Assembly (NCBI GenBank): GCA_003978465.1
Contig: QNZS01000049.1
Coordinates: forward strand, 1 to 56,378
DNA length: 56,378 bases
Source of the DNA: Sulfurimonas sp.
GTDB taxonomy: Bacteria; Campylobacterota; Campylobacteria; Campylobacterales; Sulfurimonadaceae
Direction of reading: 5' to 3'
The notes under the pieces were generated by a model. The model had not been told where the DNA came from. It saw nothing but the letters and a program-made list of their open reading frames with translations, and did no database searches. Positions 18,861 through 27,374 of this stretch are shown piece by piece. How positions within the stretch are numbered: the first letter of the stretch is position 1; the number at the start of each line of letters is the position of its first letter. The translations under genes and the position numbers were made by a program.

Positions 18861-20318
18861 ATGACACCATCTTACCTTCATGAAAATCTCATGCAAGCCT
18901 GTGAAAAAGGAAATTTGGACGAGGTGAAACAGTGGCTAGCTGACGGTGCGGACGTCAACTTAAATATCAAACTTCCTAAGAATGCTTTAGATGTAGCCGT
19001 AAAAACAGGCAATCATCAAATTATTAATCTACTGGTAGAGCATGACGCTACCATAAAAGAGTATGTGCTTCAAAAAGCCATAGAAAAAGACAAAAATTAT
19101 TTGAATCTTTTAATTCCTGATTTTAAAGCGTGTACGGATGAAAAACTTCTTACCGGGACGCTTCTAGCCGCCATTAATATAGGTGACTTAGACCTCGCAA
19201 AGCAAGCCATTGAGCAAGGTACAAAACCAGCTTCACTGTTTTTATCTGCTATTTTAACCATTGCTAATGTAGAAATATTACAATTGTTAATTGAAAATGG
19301 TTTCAACATACATGCGGATGCAAACATTATTTTAAGCGAATGGATGGGCTCATCTGCAATAAATTGGCATGGGGAGAAAAGGACTGAGAGACATGATCTA
19401 TTAAAATTTATCATTGAGTATCATTTAGAAAGACCAAACTCTCTAGAAGGATTTAAATCTTGGAATCAATCTGACAAATCACGTTTGTTTAGAATGGGAT
19501 TAGATACTAAGGATTTGAACATGATGAAATTTGCAGTTTTGACAGGGGTAAATAAAAATGAATCCCTTAACTCTGCACTAAATCGATATTACACAAAAAA
19601 ACAAGATGAAGAAGTTAACTACGAGATAATCGAATATATTTTAAACTCAAATATAATCTTCAATAAAGTTATCATTTCAAACGCAGTATGTTTTAACTAT
19701 ACAGAAATTTTGAGTGCACTTAGCAATAATGATGATTTAGAATATGCCTATGAAATGGCCTATAGTTATGAAAATGACTCCTTGCAAAAGGATTTTATTG
19801 ACAAAGGTATTTCTAAAGAAGCACAACACTTTACTAAAATGAAAATTTCTGCCATCAAAGGCAATATTAAAGACTTACGGAATGCCGTTAACAACGGTGC
19901 TAATCTAGATACATTAGGTACTGATATTATTGTCGAAATTATAAATAAAAATCACGTAGAAATACTAAAATATTTTCATGCTTCAGGAATAGTGTTTGAC
20001 CGATCTTATAATCACTGCTTAAATAAGGCAATGAATGTTCACAATGCCTATGAAAGCATAAGCTACCTCATAGAATTAGGCCTTGATATAAGCAGTATAG
20101 GAAACTTACCACGAGAGTACCGAAAAAAATACCCCTCATTCTCTGATATGTGGGAAAAAAGATATAGAAATATCTTTAATTACACTATTTATTTAGCAAC
20201 AGAAGTTTACCCAAGGCGAGAAGGCAAGAAAAAAGAAGACGTCTTAGAAAAAATTGCAGAGTTTTCAACACTCCCTTATGTTATAAAAATGTCTGAGGCT
20301 GCATCACTTGAACAGTAG
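18861..20318 (+). CDS. Ankyrin-repeat protein between MoxR and vWA genes
   Basis: 485 residues, cytoplasmic. Clear ankyrin units at the start (LMQACEKGNLDEVKQWLADGADVN, then NALDVAVKTGNHQIINLLVEHDA, about residues 9-67), others near 112-150 (LAAINIGDLDLAKQAIEQG; IANVEILQLLIENGFNI), and again near 320-400 (SAIKGNIKDLRNAVNNGANL; KNHVEILKYFHASG; SISYLIELGLDIS). The middle is diverged. Ankyrin arrays bind proteins, so this is a likely adaptor or target-recognition part of the MoxR/vWA set. One base separates it from the MoxR stop, GAGGG precedes its ATG, and it overlaps the next gene by 11 bases. Confidence 0.8.
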   Translation: MTPSYLHENLMQACEKGNLDEVKQWLADGADVNLNIKLPKNALDVAVKTGNHQIINLLVEHDATIKEYVLQKAIEKDKNYLNLLIPDFKACTDEKLLTGTLLAAINIGDLDLAKQAIEQGTKPASLFLSAILTIANVEILQLLIENGFNIHADANIILSEWMGSSAINWHGEKRTERHDLLKFIIEYHLERPNSLEGFKSWNQSDKSRLFRMGLDTKDLNMMKFAVLTGVNKNESLNSALNRYYTKKQDEEVNYEIIEYILNSNIIFNKVIISNAVCFNYTEILSALSNNDDLEYAYEMAYSYENDSLQKDFIDKGISKEAQHFTKMKISAIKGNIKDLRNAVNNGANLDTLGTDIIVEIINKNHVEILKYFHASGIVFDRSYNHCLNKAMNVHNAYESISYLIELGLDISSIGNLPREYRKKYPSFSDMWEKRYRNIFNYTIYLATEVYPRREGKKKEDVLEKIAEFSTLPYVIKMSEAASLEQ

Positions 20319-21885
20319 TCAAGACTACCTCTACTCCATGAAAACCATTGAGTCTATCATTGCTAATCCTGATAGTAGTTGGAAAACAGTATTTAAAGAG
20401 ATGATTATTTCTATGATAGCTTCTAATACAAATGAGTTGCTGTGGTATGCAAATTTTCTAAGCAGGTGTGAATATGAATTTCATTTTGATGAATCATTTG
20501 TCTCATCCGTTTATTTTAATGGGAAAAATTTTGTTATTGTCGTAAATCCAGTGATACTTGGAGTCATTCATAAAGACCAAATTATTGCCATACTTAAACA
20601 TAGTGCGGGACATATAATTAACCATCACTTTGCTCGAGGAAACTACGACAACAGTATAAATAAAGAAGTCATTGAAACAGCAAAAGATATAGTGATTAAT
20701 GGATGTAGAGAGATTCCTTATATTAAAGACTTACCTCGTACTGGTAACTATAAAGATTCACCTATTTCAGCACTTTTTTATCAGTCACTTTTCCAAAAGT
20801 ATGGAATTGAAAGTTATGAGCTTGGTAGAGAGTTTGAATATTATGTCGAGCTCATACAAGAATCTTTAAAAGAAGGTTCTTTTAAACAAGCACAAGATAA
20901 TGTTGAATCATCTGCCTCTGACTTAGAAAATAGTTCTGATGATGAGATAGATATACCATCAAATCCTTCACAAGACGAAGATGAAAATAGTAAGCCCTCA
21001 AGCGATGGTGAAGAAGATGCCTCACAAGACGCAGATGAAAATAGTGGATCATCTGAAAATAATGATGAGACAAATATAGAGTCAAAATCTTTATCTGATA
21101 AAACCATCGAAGCCTTAAACAATGGTACATGTAAGATGGATAACCATGAGTATGGTGAACAGCTTCAAGAAGCTGTGGAACTTATTAATGATAATGTATT
21201 AAACTCTTTCATGGATAGCACATTAAATGAAATGATACATGATTCAACAGACTTTGCAAGAGGTTTTACACCTGGCGAAGCAACTGGGGTACTAAGTAAA
21301 ATTGAAAAAAGAAAGTCACACAAAGATTGGAAAAAGATACTTAACAAAAAGATGCGAAACTCCTTAAATAATTCTATGCGGTACAGAGAACCAAATAAGT
21401 CCAGACAACATCCCATTTTCCAAGATGATTTAGACATATATGGATACAGCCCTGGAAAAAAACCTAAACTAGCCGTTGTGCTTGATGTATCAGGTTCTGT
21501 TGATGACAAACTTCTTAGTTCTTTAATGTCAGAAGTCCAATCAATCCAGAGAAAATATTCTATTAAGAGTCTTACTCTAGTGCAAGTTGATGCTGAGATA
21601 AAAGATATACAAAAATTTGGAACTCGAGATAAGTTCATAAAGAGACAAGGTAGTGGAGGAACCATCATGGAACCAGGCTTTAAGGCCTTATTAGAACAAT
21701 CAAGTCGTGAGATACCTGATTTGATAATATGTGCTACAGACGGAGATATAGAAAAAAGTTTTGAACATGTTAAAATCCCAAATAAAGTACAGGTTATTTG
21801 GCTTATTGAAGAAAAAGGTAGATTATTGTTTGATGTAAGTCAATATCCGAAACAGCAAATGCATGTTATTAAGTTTTCGGTATAA
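20308..21885 (+). CDS. DUF2201-type metallopeptidase-like/vWA protein with altered HExxH
   Basis: 525 residues. N-terminal part resembles the DUF2201 'putative metallopeptidase' domain, but where HExxH is expected the protein reads HSAGHIINHH (His98 to His107), so the catalytic Glu is Ser; ETAKDIVING downstream keeps the family's A-x-D. A low-complexity acidic linker rich in Ser/Asp/Glu follows (about 195-260). The C-terminal vWA-like domain keeps the MIDAS: DVSGSVDD near 390, GSGGT near 450, CATDGD near 472. The frame opens at TTG 20308 with GAGG upstream; an ATG at 20338 is an alternative. Completes the MoxR-ankyrin-vWA cassette. Confidence 0.8.
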   Translation: MNSSQDYLYSMKTIESIIANPDSSWKTVFKEMIISMIASNTNELLWYANFLSRCEYEFHFDESFVSSVYFNGKNFVIVVNPVILGVIHKDQIIAILKHSAGHIINHHFARGNYDNSINKEVIETAKDIVINGCREIPYIKDLPRTGNYKDSPISALFYQSLFQKYGIESYELGREFEYYVELIQESLKEGSFKQAQDNVESSASDLENSSDDEIDIPSNPSQDEDENSKPSSDGEEDASQDADENSGSSENNDETNIESKSLSDKTIEALNNGTCKMDNHEYGEQLQEAVELINDNVLNSFMDSTLNEMIHDSTDFARGFTPGEATGVLSKIEKRKSHKDWKKILNKKMRNSLNNSMRYREPNKSRQHPIFQDDLDIYGYSPGKKPKLAVVLDVSGSVDDKLLSSLMSEVQSIQRKYSIKSLTLVQVDAEIKDIQKFGTRDKFIKRQGSGGTIMEPGFKALLEQSSREIPDLIICATDGDIEKSFEHVKIPNKVQVIWLIEEKGRLLFDVSQYPKQQMHVIKFSV

Positions 21886-21951
21886 AAAGAAAACAGTGCG
21901 CAAAAGAATACGCTGAACTAATAAGGTACTAATCATAAGCATGGGGTAATA

Positions 21952-21996
21952 TGACCACTTTTTCCCCTAGATGGGGGGGGGAGACTTAAGTGGTCA
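21952..21996. repeat. 45-bp nested palindrome containing a G9 tract
   Basis: Outer arms TGACCACTT (21952-21960) and AAGTGGTCA (21988-21996) match perfectly; inside, CCCC (21964-21967) can pair with part of a run of nine G (21973-21981). It lies 66 bases after the vWA stop. It could end the cassette transcript or be a REP-like element; the RAYT remnant 4.5 kb upstream would fit the latter. Confidence 0.65.
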
Positions 21997-22097
21997 CTTA
22001 AAACTTTCTTGGTCGTTGATAAGAAATAATATAACGATTTATGGATATAAGGATATAATAGATTATATAGATATAAACTATCGCGAAAGGATATATT

Positions 22098-22298
22098 ATG
22101 TTAGTATTTGAAAATGAAGAGCTTTGCGAAGAAGAAGTAGCAAGAGCGGAACTATACAAATCGATATTAAAAACCATGGATGCAGTTGAAGGAGAAAATA
22201 CTAGAGATGGATTAATCTCTTATGCCTCTGATAAACTTGGCTTAGAACTCGACTATGTAAAAGAGATAATACAAGATGAAGAGAAGTATATCTCCTAG
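22098..22298 (+). CDS. Hypothetical acidic protein, 66 aa
   Basis: Not recognised. Very acidic and helical (MLVFENEELCEEEVARAELY..., ending IIQDEEKYIS), no membrane segment. AAGGA precedes the ATG by a good distance, and an AT-rich stretch with TATATAGATA lies upstream, so the gene looks real. Placed between the palindrome after the vWA gene and a Sel1 remnant; it may be a small regulator or antirestriction-like acidic protein, but there is no evidence for either. Confidence 0.5.
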   Translation: MLVFENEELCEEEVARAELYKSILKTMDAVEGENTRDGLISYASDKLGLELDYVKEIIQDEEKYIS

Positions 22299-22319
22299 AA
22301 CTATTTGTTAATTTAGCTG

Positions 22320-22484
22320 ATGTATAAGAATGGTAAGGGTGTACTTAAGGATATGACTAAGGCTAAGTTCTGGACAAAGAAAGCTTATGAAAACACAGAT
22401 ACTTCTATAAGAGAAGAACTACAACAAAATATATTAATAACTTTTACTGTTGATAGAATTAGGTACAAATCATTATCAGTATAG
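22320..22484 (+). pseudogene. Sel1-repeat protein fragment
   Basis: A 54-codon frame (ATG 22320) reads MYKNGKGVLKDMTKAKFWTK then KAYENTDTSIREELQQ and an unrelated tail. Y-x-NG-x-GV-x-KD-x-x-KA-x-x-W-x-x-KAYE-x-x-D is the Sel1-like repeat. Only one repeat survives, without signal peptide or RBS, so it is the leftover 3' end of a larger gene. Confidence 0.65.
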
Positions 22485-22494
22485 AGTAAATATT

Positions 22495-22863
22495 TTATTC
22501 TTTGGAATTTTCAGGTTTTTTTGTCATGTCTTTCAACTCGCTCAAAGCACTAAAGTAGATATTAGTAGCAATTAAATATTCTCTATCCACATTTTTTTTC
22601 ATTGCTCTAATCAAGAAAAATCCAATACTGGAGATGATTAAGATTATTATAGTCGCATTACTTTGATCATACATGGTATCATCTAGAATATCATGTAGAA
22701 TATCAAAACCAAATAACTTATCTAATATAATACTTCCCAGAGAGATTATTATTCCCAATACACTAAAAACTAAATATCCAGCATAATCAATAGCTTTATT
22801 GCTTAGCTCATCTCTTATATCTGATAAATTTTTAACTTTAAATTTCATTCCATCTATGTTCAT
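22495..22863 (-). CDS. Hypothetical two-helix membrane protein, 122 aa
   Basis: Not recognised. Short basic N-terminal region (MNIDGMKFKVKNLSDIRDEL), a first membrane helix about 32-52 (GYLVFSVLGIIISLGSIILD), an acidic loop (HDILDDTMYDQSN), a second helix about 70-88 (ATIIILIISSIGFFLIRAMK), and a charged cytoplasmic tail. TGAGG lies eight bases before the ATG. Orphan gene at the right end of the island, next to the hydrogenase locus. Confidence 0.55.
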   Translation of the reverse strand: MNIDGMKFKVKNLSDIRDELSNKAIDYAGYLVFSVLGIIISLGSIILDKLFGFDILHDILDDTMYDQSNATIIILIISSIGFFLIRAMKKNVDREYLIATNIYFSALSELKDMTKKPENSKE

Positions 22864-23401
22864 AAATATCCTCAGTGAATCTTTATTGTATGTAACTGTA
22901 TAAAAATTCTTTAGAATAATATTACCGAGAACATCCTTAATCTGAACCCATTTCTCATAGTTACAGAGATAGAAACTAAGATAGTACTTTATTCATTTAC
23001 ACTAACATGAACAATACACTTCTCAATGTTGGCTGTTTCTAAATAATCTCACTAGAATTCACAGGAAAACTAATAGCTATGATGGATAAGTTCAGAGAAT
23101 ATTACCTAGAGTATATAAGTCACTCTAACTAATTTAAGTATATAATAGAAATGATACCCATCTTAGTTATCTATATAGTATATAGATATAAAAAAAGTAA
23201 GATTTAAAAAAATAGCATTTAATACCCTCTGAGCTGATTTTTTTCTTCTTAATAGTGCTAGAGAGATCCTTAGAAGTTCAAGTATAGTGTTTAAACAGTA
23301 TCTATCTCTCCTCCCCCCTTATGATGTTATCTTTTTAATTACATAATCTATGATGATAATTATAGTTAATTATAAGCAAATGAAATAAATAAGTCTGAGG
23401 G

Positions 23402-23434
23402 AATTGTAACAATTGTAACAATTGTAACAATTGT
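23402..23434 (+). promoter_or_regulatory. Triple 9-bp repeat upstream of hydA, likely operator
   Basis: AATTGTAAC is repeated three times in register and followed by AATTGT, giving overlapping palindromes of the form TTGTAACAA. The array ends 45 bases upstream of the hydA -10 box, the usual place for an activator. Nine-base spacing puts sites almost one helical turn apart. The regulator is unknown; the half-site TTGT/ACAA does not match Fnr (TTGA-N6-TCAA) well. Confidence 0.65.
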
Positions 23435-23479
23435 CAATAAATAAATTTCATAGTGAAATAGATTAAGTTAGATGTAAGT

Positions 23480-23485
23480 TATAAT
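23480..23485 (+). promoter_or_regulatory. -10 box of the hydABCD operon
   Basis: TATAAT 47 bases before the hydA ATG; no -35 box evident. Confidence 0.55.
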
Positions 23486-23532
23486 AATATACCATAGCCA
23501 CAGTTATTAAAATAAGCGAAAAGGAATTGATA

Positions 23533-24771
23533 ATGAGTATGGAAAAAGAAGAGTCTGTAAAAAAACTTTTTACAGCAGAGAGCGCGAAGGTTGACACTAA
23601 TAAAGGTGATCAGTATTATGAAGAACTATATGCATCTTGCCAAGATAGAATTGAGGACTTAAAACAACTTAAGCCCCTTAATAATAGAGTTGACTTTACT
23701 GAAAGTATTGAAGAACAAGGACTTGGAAGAAGAGATTTCTTACAATGGGCTTCAGCAACTACTGCAATGCTTATGCTTCCTGCTTCTTTTACACCACTTG
23801 TAGCTGAGGCTGCAGTGTTAATGAATAGAGTACCTGTTATTTGGATGGAATTACAAGATTGTGCTGGTAACTCTGAAGCACTATTACGTTCTGATGGACC
23901 AAAAATTGATGAAATTATATTAGATATTATCTCATTAGAATTCCACGAAACACTTCAAGCAGCCTCAGGTCATCAAGCTGAAAAGCAAATGAATGAAGCA
24001 ATGGAACACTTTAAAGGTAAGTACTTACTTTTTGTTGAAGGTTCTGTACCACTAGGTAATAATGGAACTTATGGAACAATTGGTGCATCAGGTGAAACTT
24101 TTATAGATCACTTACACCGTGGAGCTGAAGGTGCTGCAGCTATAGTTGCTGTTGGTTCTTGTGCTACTTTTGGTGGTATACCAGCGGCTGCTCCGAATCC
24201 AACTGATGCAGTTGGAGTAATGGATGTAATTAAAGGTAAGCCAATTATAAACATTCCAGCTTGTCCTGCAAATCCATCAAATATGGTAGGTGTAATTTTA
24301 CATTATGTATTAACTGGAACTTTACCTGAACTAGATTCACTTTTACGTCCTAAGTTTGCATTTGGATATAGAATTCACGATAACTGTGAAAGACGTGCAC
24401 ACTTTGATGCGGGTGAATATGTTGAAGAATGGGGTGATGAAGGTGCTAAAAACAACTTCTGTCTTTACAAAGTAGGATGTAAAGGTCCAATGACTTTTAA
24501 TAACTGTTCTATCATTCGTTATAATGAGGGTGTAAACTGGCCAATTGGTGTTGGACGTGGTTGTATAGGATGTTCTGAGCCAGACTTCTGGGACAAATAT
24601 GCATATGAAAGACCAATGGCAAATGCTAATATTAAAGCACCAACAGGTGGTGTTGAAAAAACTGTTGATGAGTTTGGTCTAGGGCTGTTAACAGTCGCTG
24701 GTATCGGTATAGGTATACATGCAGCAGCAAGTGCTATCGCAGGTAAAAGAGAAGACGGAGGAGAATATTAA
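23533..24771 (+). CDS. hydA: NiFe hydrogenase small subunit, Tat-exported
   Basis: Electron-transfer subunit of a periplasmic uptake hydrogenase. Start taken as ATG 23533 (AAGGA eight bases upstream); a TTG two codons earlier is also open. Residues 1-60 form an unusually long acidic leader, then Tat motif RRDFLQ (66-71) and a hydrophobic stretch. Proximal-cluster ligands: Cys110 in QDCAGNSE, then GSCATFGG and IPACPANP; the usual second Cys is Asn113. Distal cluster HDNCERR...FCLYKVGC and medial cluster NNC...GCIGC look normal. A C-terminal helix (GLGLLTVAGIGIGIHAAASA) anchors it to HydC. Overlaps hydB by one base (TAATG). Confidence 0.96.
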   Translation: MSMEKEESVKKLFTAESAKVDTNKGDQYYEELYASCQDRIEDLKQLKPLNNRVDFTESIEEQGLGRRDFLQWASATTAMLMLPASFTPLVAEAAVLMNRVPVIWMELQDCAGNSEALLRSDGPKIDEIILDIISLEFHETLQAASGHQAEKQMNEAMEHFKGKYLLFVEGSVPLGNNGTYGTIGASGETFIDHLHRGAEGAAAIVAVGSCATFGGIPAAAPNPTDAVGVMDVIKGKPIINIPACPANPSNMVGVILHYVLTGTLPELDSLLRPKFAFGYRIHDNCERRAHFDAGEYVEEWGDEGAKNNFCLYKVGCKGPMTFNNCSIIRYNEGVNWPIGVGRGCIGCSEPDFWDKYAYERPMANANIKAPTGGVEKTVDEFGLGLLTVAGIGIGIHAAASAIAGKREDGGEY

Positions 24772-26612
24772 TGAGTAAAGTACACGGTGAAGATGGTAAC
24801 TTCCATCAAACGGACGCAAATGGTAACAAGCATATAATCGTTGACCCGATTACAAGAATTGAAGGTCACCTAAGAATAGAAGCTATAATTGATAAAGATA
24901 ATACAATTATAGATGCATGGAGTTCTTCAACAATGTTTAGAGGAATTGAAACTATTGTAAAAAATAGAGATCCTAGAGATGTTGGTTTAATGACAATGCG
25001 TATTTGTGGTGTTTGTACAGGTACACACTACCAAAGATCTATTGAAGCAGTTGAGGATGCATTTAATATAACTATTCCTAAAAATGCGAGAATTGTACGT
25101 AACTTGATTCAAGGTTCTCTTCAGGTACATGATCACTTTGTACACTTTTATCATTTACATGCACTTGACTTTGTAGATATTATTTCTGCAACTACAGCAG
25201 ATGTTGATAAAACAGCAGCAGAAGCAGTTAAATGGGCTAAAGTAGCTGGAACAACTCCATACATGTCAGGAGCTACAGAATTTAAGAATATTCAAGATCG
25301 TATTATTAAGTTTGCTAAAGAGGGTCGTTTAGGTATCTTTGGAAATGGATATTGGGGAAATAAAGGCTACAAGCTTACTCCTGAGCAAAACCTTATTGGT
25401 GTAGCTCATTACCTTCAAGGACTTGATGTACAAAGACGTATGTCAAAAATGCATGCACTTTTTGGTGGAAAATCTCCACACCCACAATCAATCGTTGTTG
25501 GTGGAGTTACTTGTGTTCAAGATATTGAAAATCCTGCACGTATAGCACTGTTTCAAGAACTATTACGTGAAACAACTGATTTTGTTAACAGAGCTTATCT
25601 TCCAGATATCTATATGGCTGGTACTGCATATGCAGCAGAAGCTACAGATGCATCACAATCTTTTCATGGTACAAACCATAAAGGGACATTAGGAACAGGA
25701 ATCGGTGGTTCTGGTGGAGGACTTTTATCTTATATGTCTTATGGAGACTTCAGACTTGATGATACAGGTTTTTATAACTCAGCACTATACTTACCTTCAG
25801 GTTTAGTTCTTGATGGTGACATTAGTACAGTACATGAGCTTGATGAAGATAAAATTACAGAAGATGTAACACACTCATGGTTTGAGGGTACTGGTGCTCC
25901 AGAACATCCTTATGTTGGTACAACTATTCCTGAATATACAGGACTTGATAAAAGAGATGATGGTTATGCTTATCTTAAAACTGATGAAAAATACTCTTGG
26001 ATTAAATCTCCACTTTATGATGGCCGTAAAGTAGAAGTTGGACCTTTAGCCCGTATGGTAGTTGGATATTGTAAAGGTGATGCAACTATCACTAAATATG
26101 TAGGCGACTTTCTTAAGAATTCAGGATTACCACTAACTGTACTTTTTTCTACTGTTGGTAGAACAGCAGCACGTGCAATTGAGACTTTAATGATAGCCGA
26201 TGGTATGCAGACTTGGGCAGCTGAACTTGCTTCTAATGCAGCACATGGTGACCTTAGTACTTGGACAGAATTTGATTTTGACGAAGTAAGTAAAGACTGT
26301 AGAGGTCGAGGTATGGCAGAAGCACCTAGAGGTTCATTAGGTCACTGGATCGTTATTAAAAATGGTTTAGTAGAAAACTTTCAAGCAGTTGTTCCTTCTA
26401 CATGGAATGCAGGACCACGTGGGCCAAATGGTGAAATTGGTGCTTATGAAGCATCACTTATTGGTACAAAAGTAGCTAATCCTGAAGAGCCATTAGAAAT
26501 TATTCGTACTGTACATAGTTTTGATCCATGTATTGCTTGTGCGGTACATGTTATGGATACAGATGGTAAGGAGTTGGCTGTTTATAAAGTTGACCCTACA
26601 TGTGCATTTTAA
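24771..26612 (+). CDS. hydB: NiFe hydrogenase large subunit
   Basis: Carries the NiFe active site. 613 residues. The N-terminal nickel motif is RICGVCTGTH (about 76-85) and the C-terminal one DPCIACAVH, giving four Cys ligands. RIEGHL near the start and SPHPQS are also family marks. Twenty residues follow the last His (VMDTDGKELAVYKVDPTCAF), the peptide a maturation protease should remove. Sequence pattern places it in group 1 (membrane-bound, H2 uptake); I cannot fix the subgroup by eye. Confidence 0.97.
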   Translation: MSKVHGEDGNFHQTDANGNKHIIVDPITRIEGHLRIEAIIDKDNTIIDAWSSSTMFRGIETIVKNRDPRDVGLMTMRICGVCTGTHYQRSIEAVEDAFNITIPKNARIVRNLIQGSLQVHDHFVHFYHLHALDFVDIISATTADVDKTAAEAVKWAKVAGTTPYMSGATEFKNIQDRIIKFAKEGRLGIFGNGYWGNKGYKLTPEQNLIGVAHYLQGLDVQRRMSKMHALFGGKSPHPQSIVVGGVTCVQDIENPARIALFQELLRETTDFVNRAYLPDIYMAGTAYAAEATDASQSFHGTNHKGTLGTGIGGSGGGLLSYMSYGDFRLDDTGFYNSALYLPSGLVLDGDISTVHELDEDKITEDVTHSWFEGTGAPEHPYVGTTIPEYTGLDKRDDGYAYLKTDEKYSWIKSPLYDGRKVEVGPLARMVVGYCKGDATITKYVGDFLKNSGLPLTVLFSTVGRTAARAIETLMIADGMQTWAAELASNAAHGDLSTWTEFDFDEVSKDCRGRGMAEAPRGSLGHWIVIKNGLVENFQAVVPSTWNAGPRGPNGEIGAYEASLIGTKVANPEEPLEIIRTVHSFDPCIACAVHVMDTDGKELAVYKVDPTCAF

Positions 26613-26624
26613 AAGGAGCCTAAT

Positions 26625-27374
26625 ATGAATGCTAAAGCAGGATATATACAGGTAAAACGTAGATCAGGAGCCCTAAGAATTATTCACTGGGTGAATGTTC
26701 TTTCTATGATGGTAGCGATTGCAACTGGTTTGTATATCGCTGCACCTTATTATCAAACATTTATAGCAGATAGTGCTGTAGATAAATATGTAATGGGATG
26801 GAATCGTTGGGGTCACTTTATGGTGGCAATTATTTTTGATGTAACATCAATTATTATCTTTTATCTAACATTCTTTTCACGTGTTGAAAGACCATGGAAG
26901 AAAGTTATACCGAATAAAGAAAATTTAAAAGAATTTGGTGCAGTTCTTATTAACTTACTTACGTTAAATAGACGTAAAGATTTTAGTTCAGCACATAATG
27001 ATAGCTTTAATGTTACATACTTTTTTATCTTTCACTTTCTTATGATTTGGATGTTATTAACAGGTCTACAGATGTATGTTCATGGTCTAGGATCTGGACT
27101 AAGTGGAATTGGTGAATGGTGGCCTACAATGTTGCATTTAGTAACTGATTGGACTCTTCCTGCAGCTCATGCTATGGTTGGTTCAGTAATACCAACAGCA
27201 ACAAATATGGATGTACGTATATCACATCATATAACTATGTGGTTACTTGTCACATGGGTAGTTTTCCATATCTACTACCAATTCTGGAGAACAATTTTCT
27301 GGAAAGAGGGTGATATCTCTATTATCGTTGGTGGTAGTAAATATGTTAAAATTGAAGATGGAGAAAATAGCTAG
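26625..27374 (+). CDS. hydC: Ni/Fe-hydrogenase b-type cytochrome subunit
   Basis: Membrane di-heme cytochrome b that passes electrons from HydAB to the quinone pool. 249 residues, four or five membrane helices. Candidate heme ligands: His in RIIHWVN (first helix), GHFMVAI, PAAHAMVG, and HHITMWLL / VVFHIYYQ near the end. Starts 12 bases after hydB with AAGGAG upstream; hydD follows with no gap. Confidence 0.95.
   Translation: MNAKAGYIQVKRRSGALRIIHWVNVLSMMVAIATGLYIAAPYYQTFIADSAVDKYVMGWNRWGHFMVAIIFDVTSIIIFYLTFFSRVERPWKKVIPNKENLKEFGAVLINLLTLNRRKDFSSAHNDSFNVTYFFIFHFLMIWMLLTGLQMYVHGLGSGLSGIGEWWPTMLHLVTDWTLPAAHAMVGSVIPTATNMDVRISHHITMWLLVTWVVFHIYYQFWRTIFWKEGDISIIVGGSKYVKIEDGENS

Larger units (their letters stand above)
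22864..23526. other. 660-bp gap before the hydrogenase operon
   Basis: No intact gene. A stretch reading GKLIAMMDKFREYYLEYISH near 23065-23130 (+) looks protein-like and is probably a remnant. The last 130 bases hold the triple repeat and -10 box of hydA. I found no copy of the tRNA-Ser 3' end here that would mark the far edge of the island. Confidence 0.5.

Noticed and set aside
20841..21130. Antisense open frames inside the vWA gene
   Set aside because: They mirror the repetitive Ser/Asp/Glu linker, whose codon bias leaves the opposite strand free of stops.
23295..23325. C-rich run before hydA as a phase-variable tract
   Set aside because: The run is short, interrupted and not in or near a start codon or promoter box.
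23402..23434. Short direct repeats that could suggest a CRISPR array
   Set aside because: Units are nine bases and adjacent with no spacers, and no cas genes are present; better read as operator sites.
22864..23526. Right attachment site of the tRNA-Ser island
   Set aside because: I looked for a copy of the tRNA 3' end (CCCTCCTTCTCC and neighbours) before hydA and found none, so the right edge is left open.
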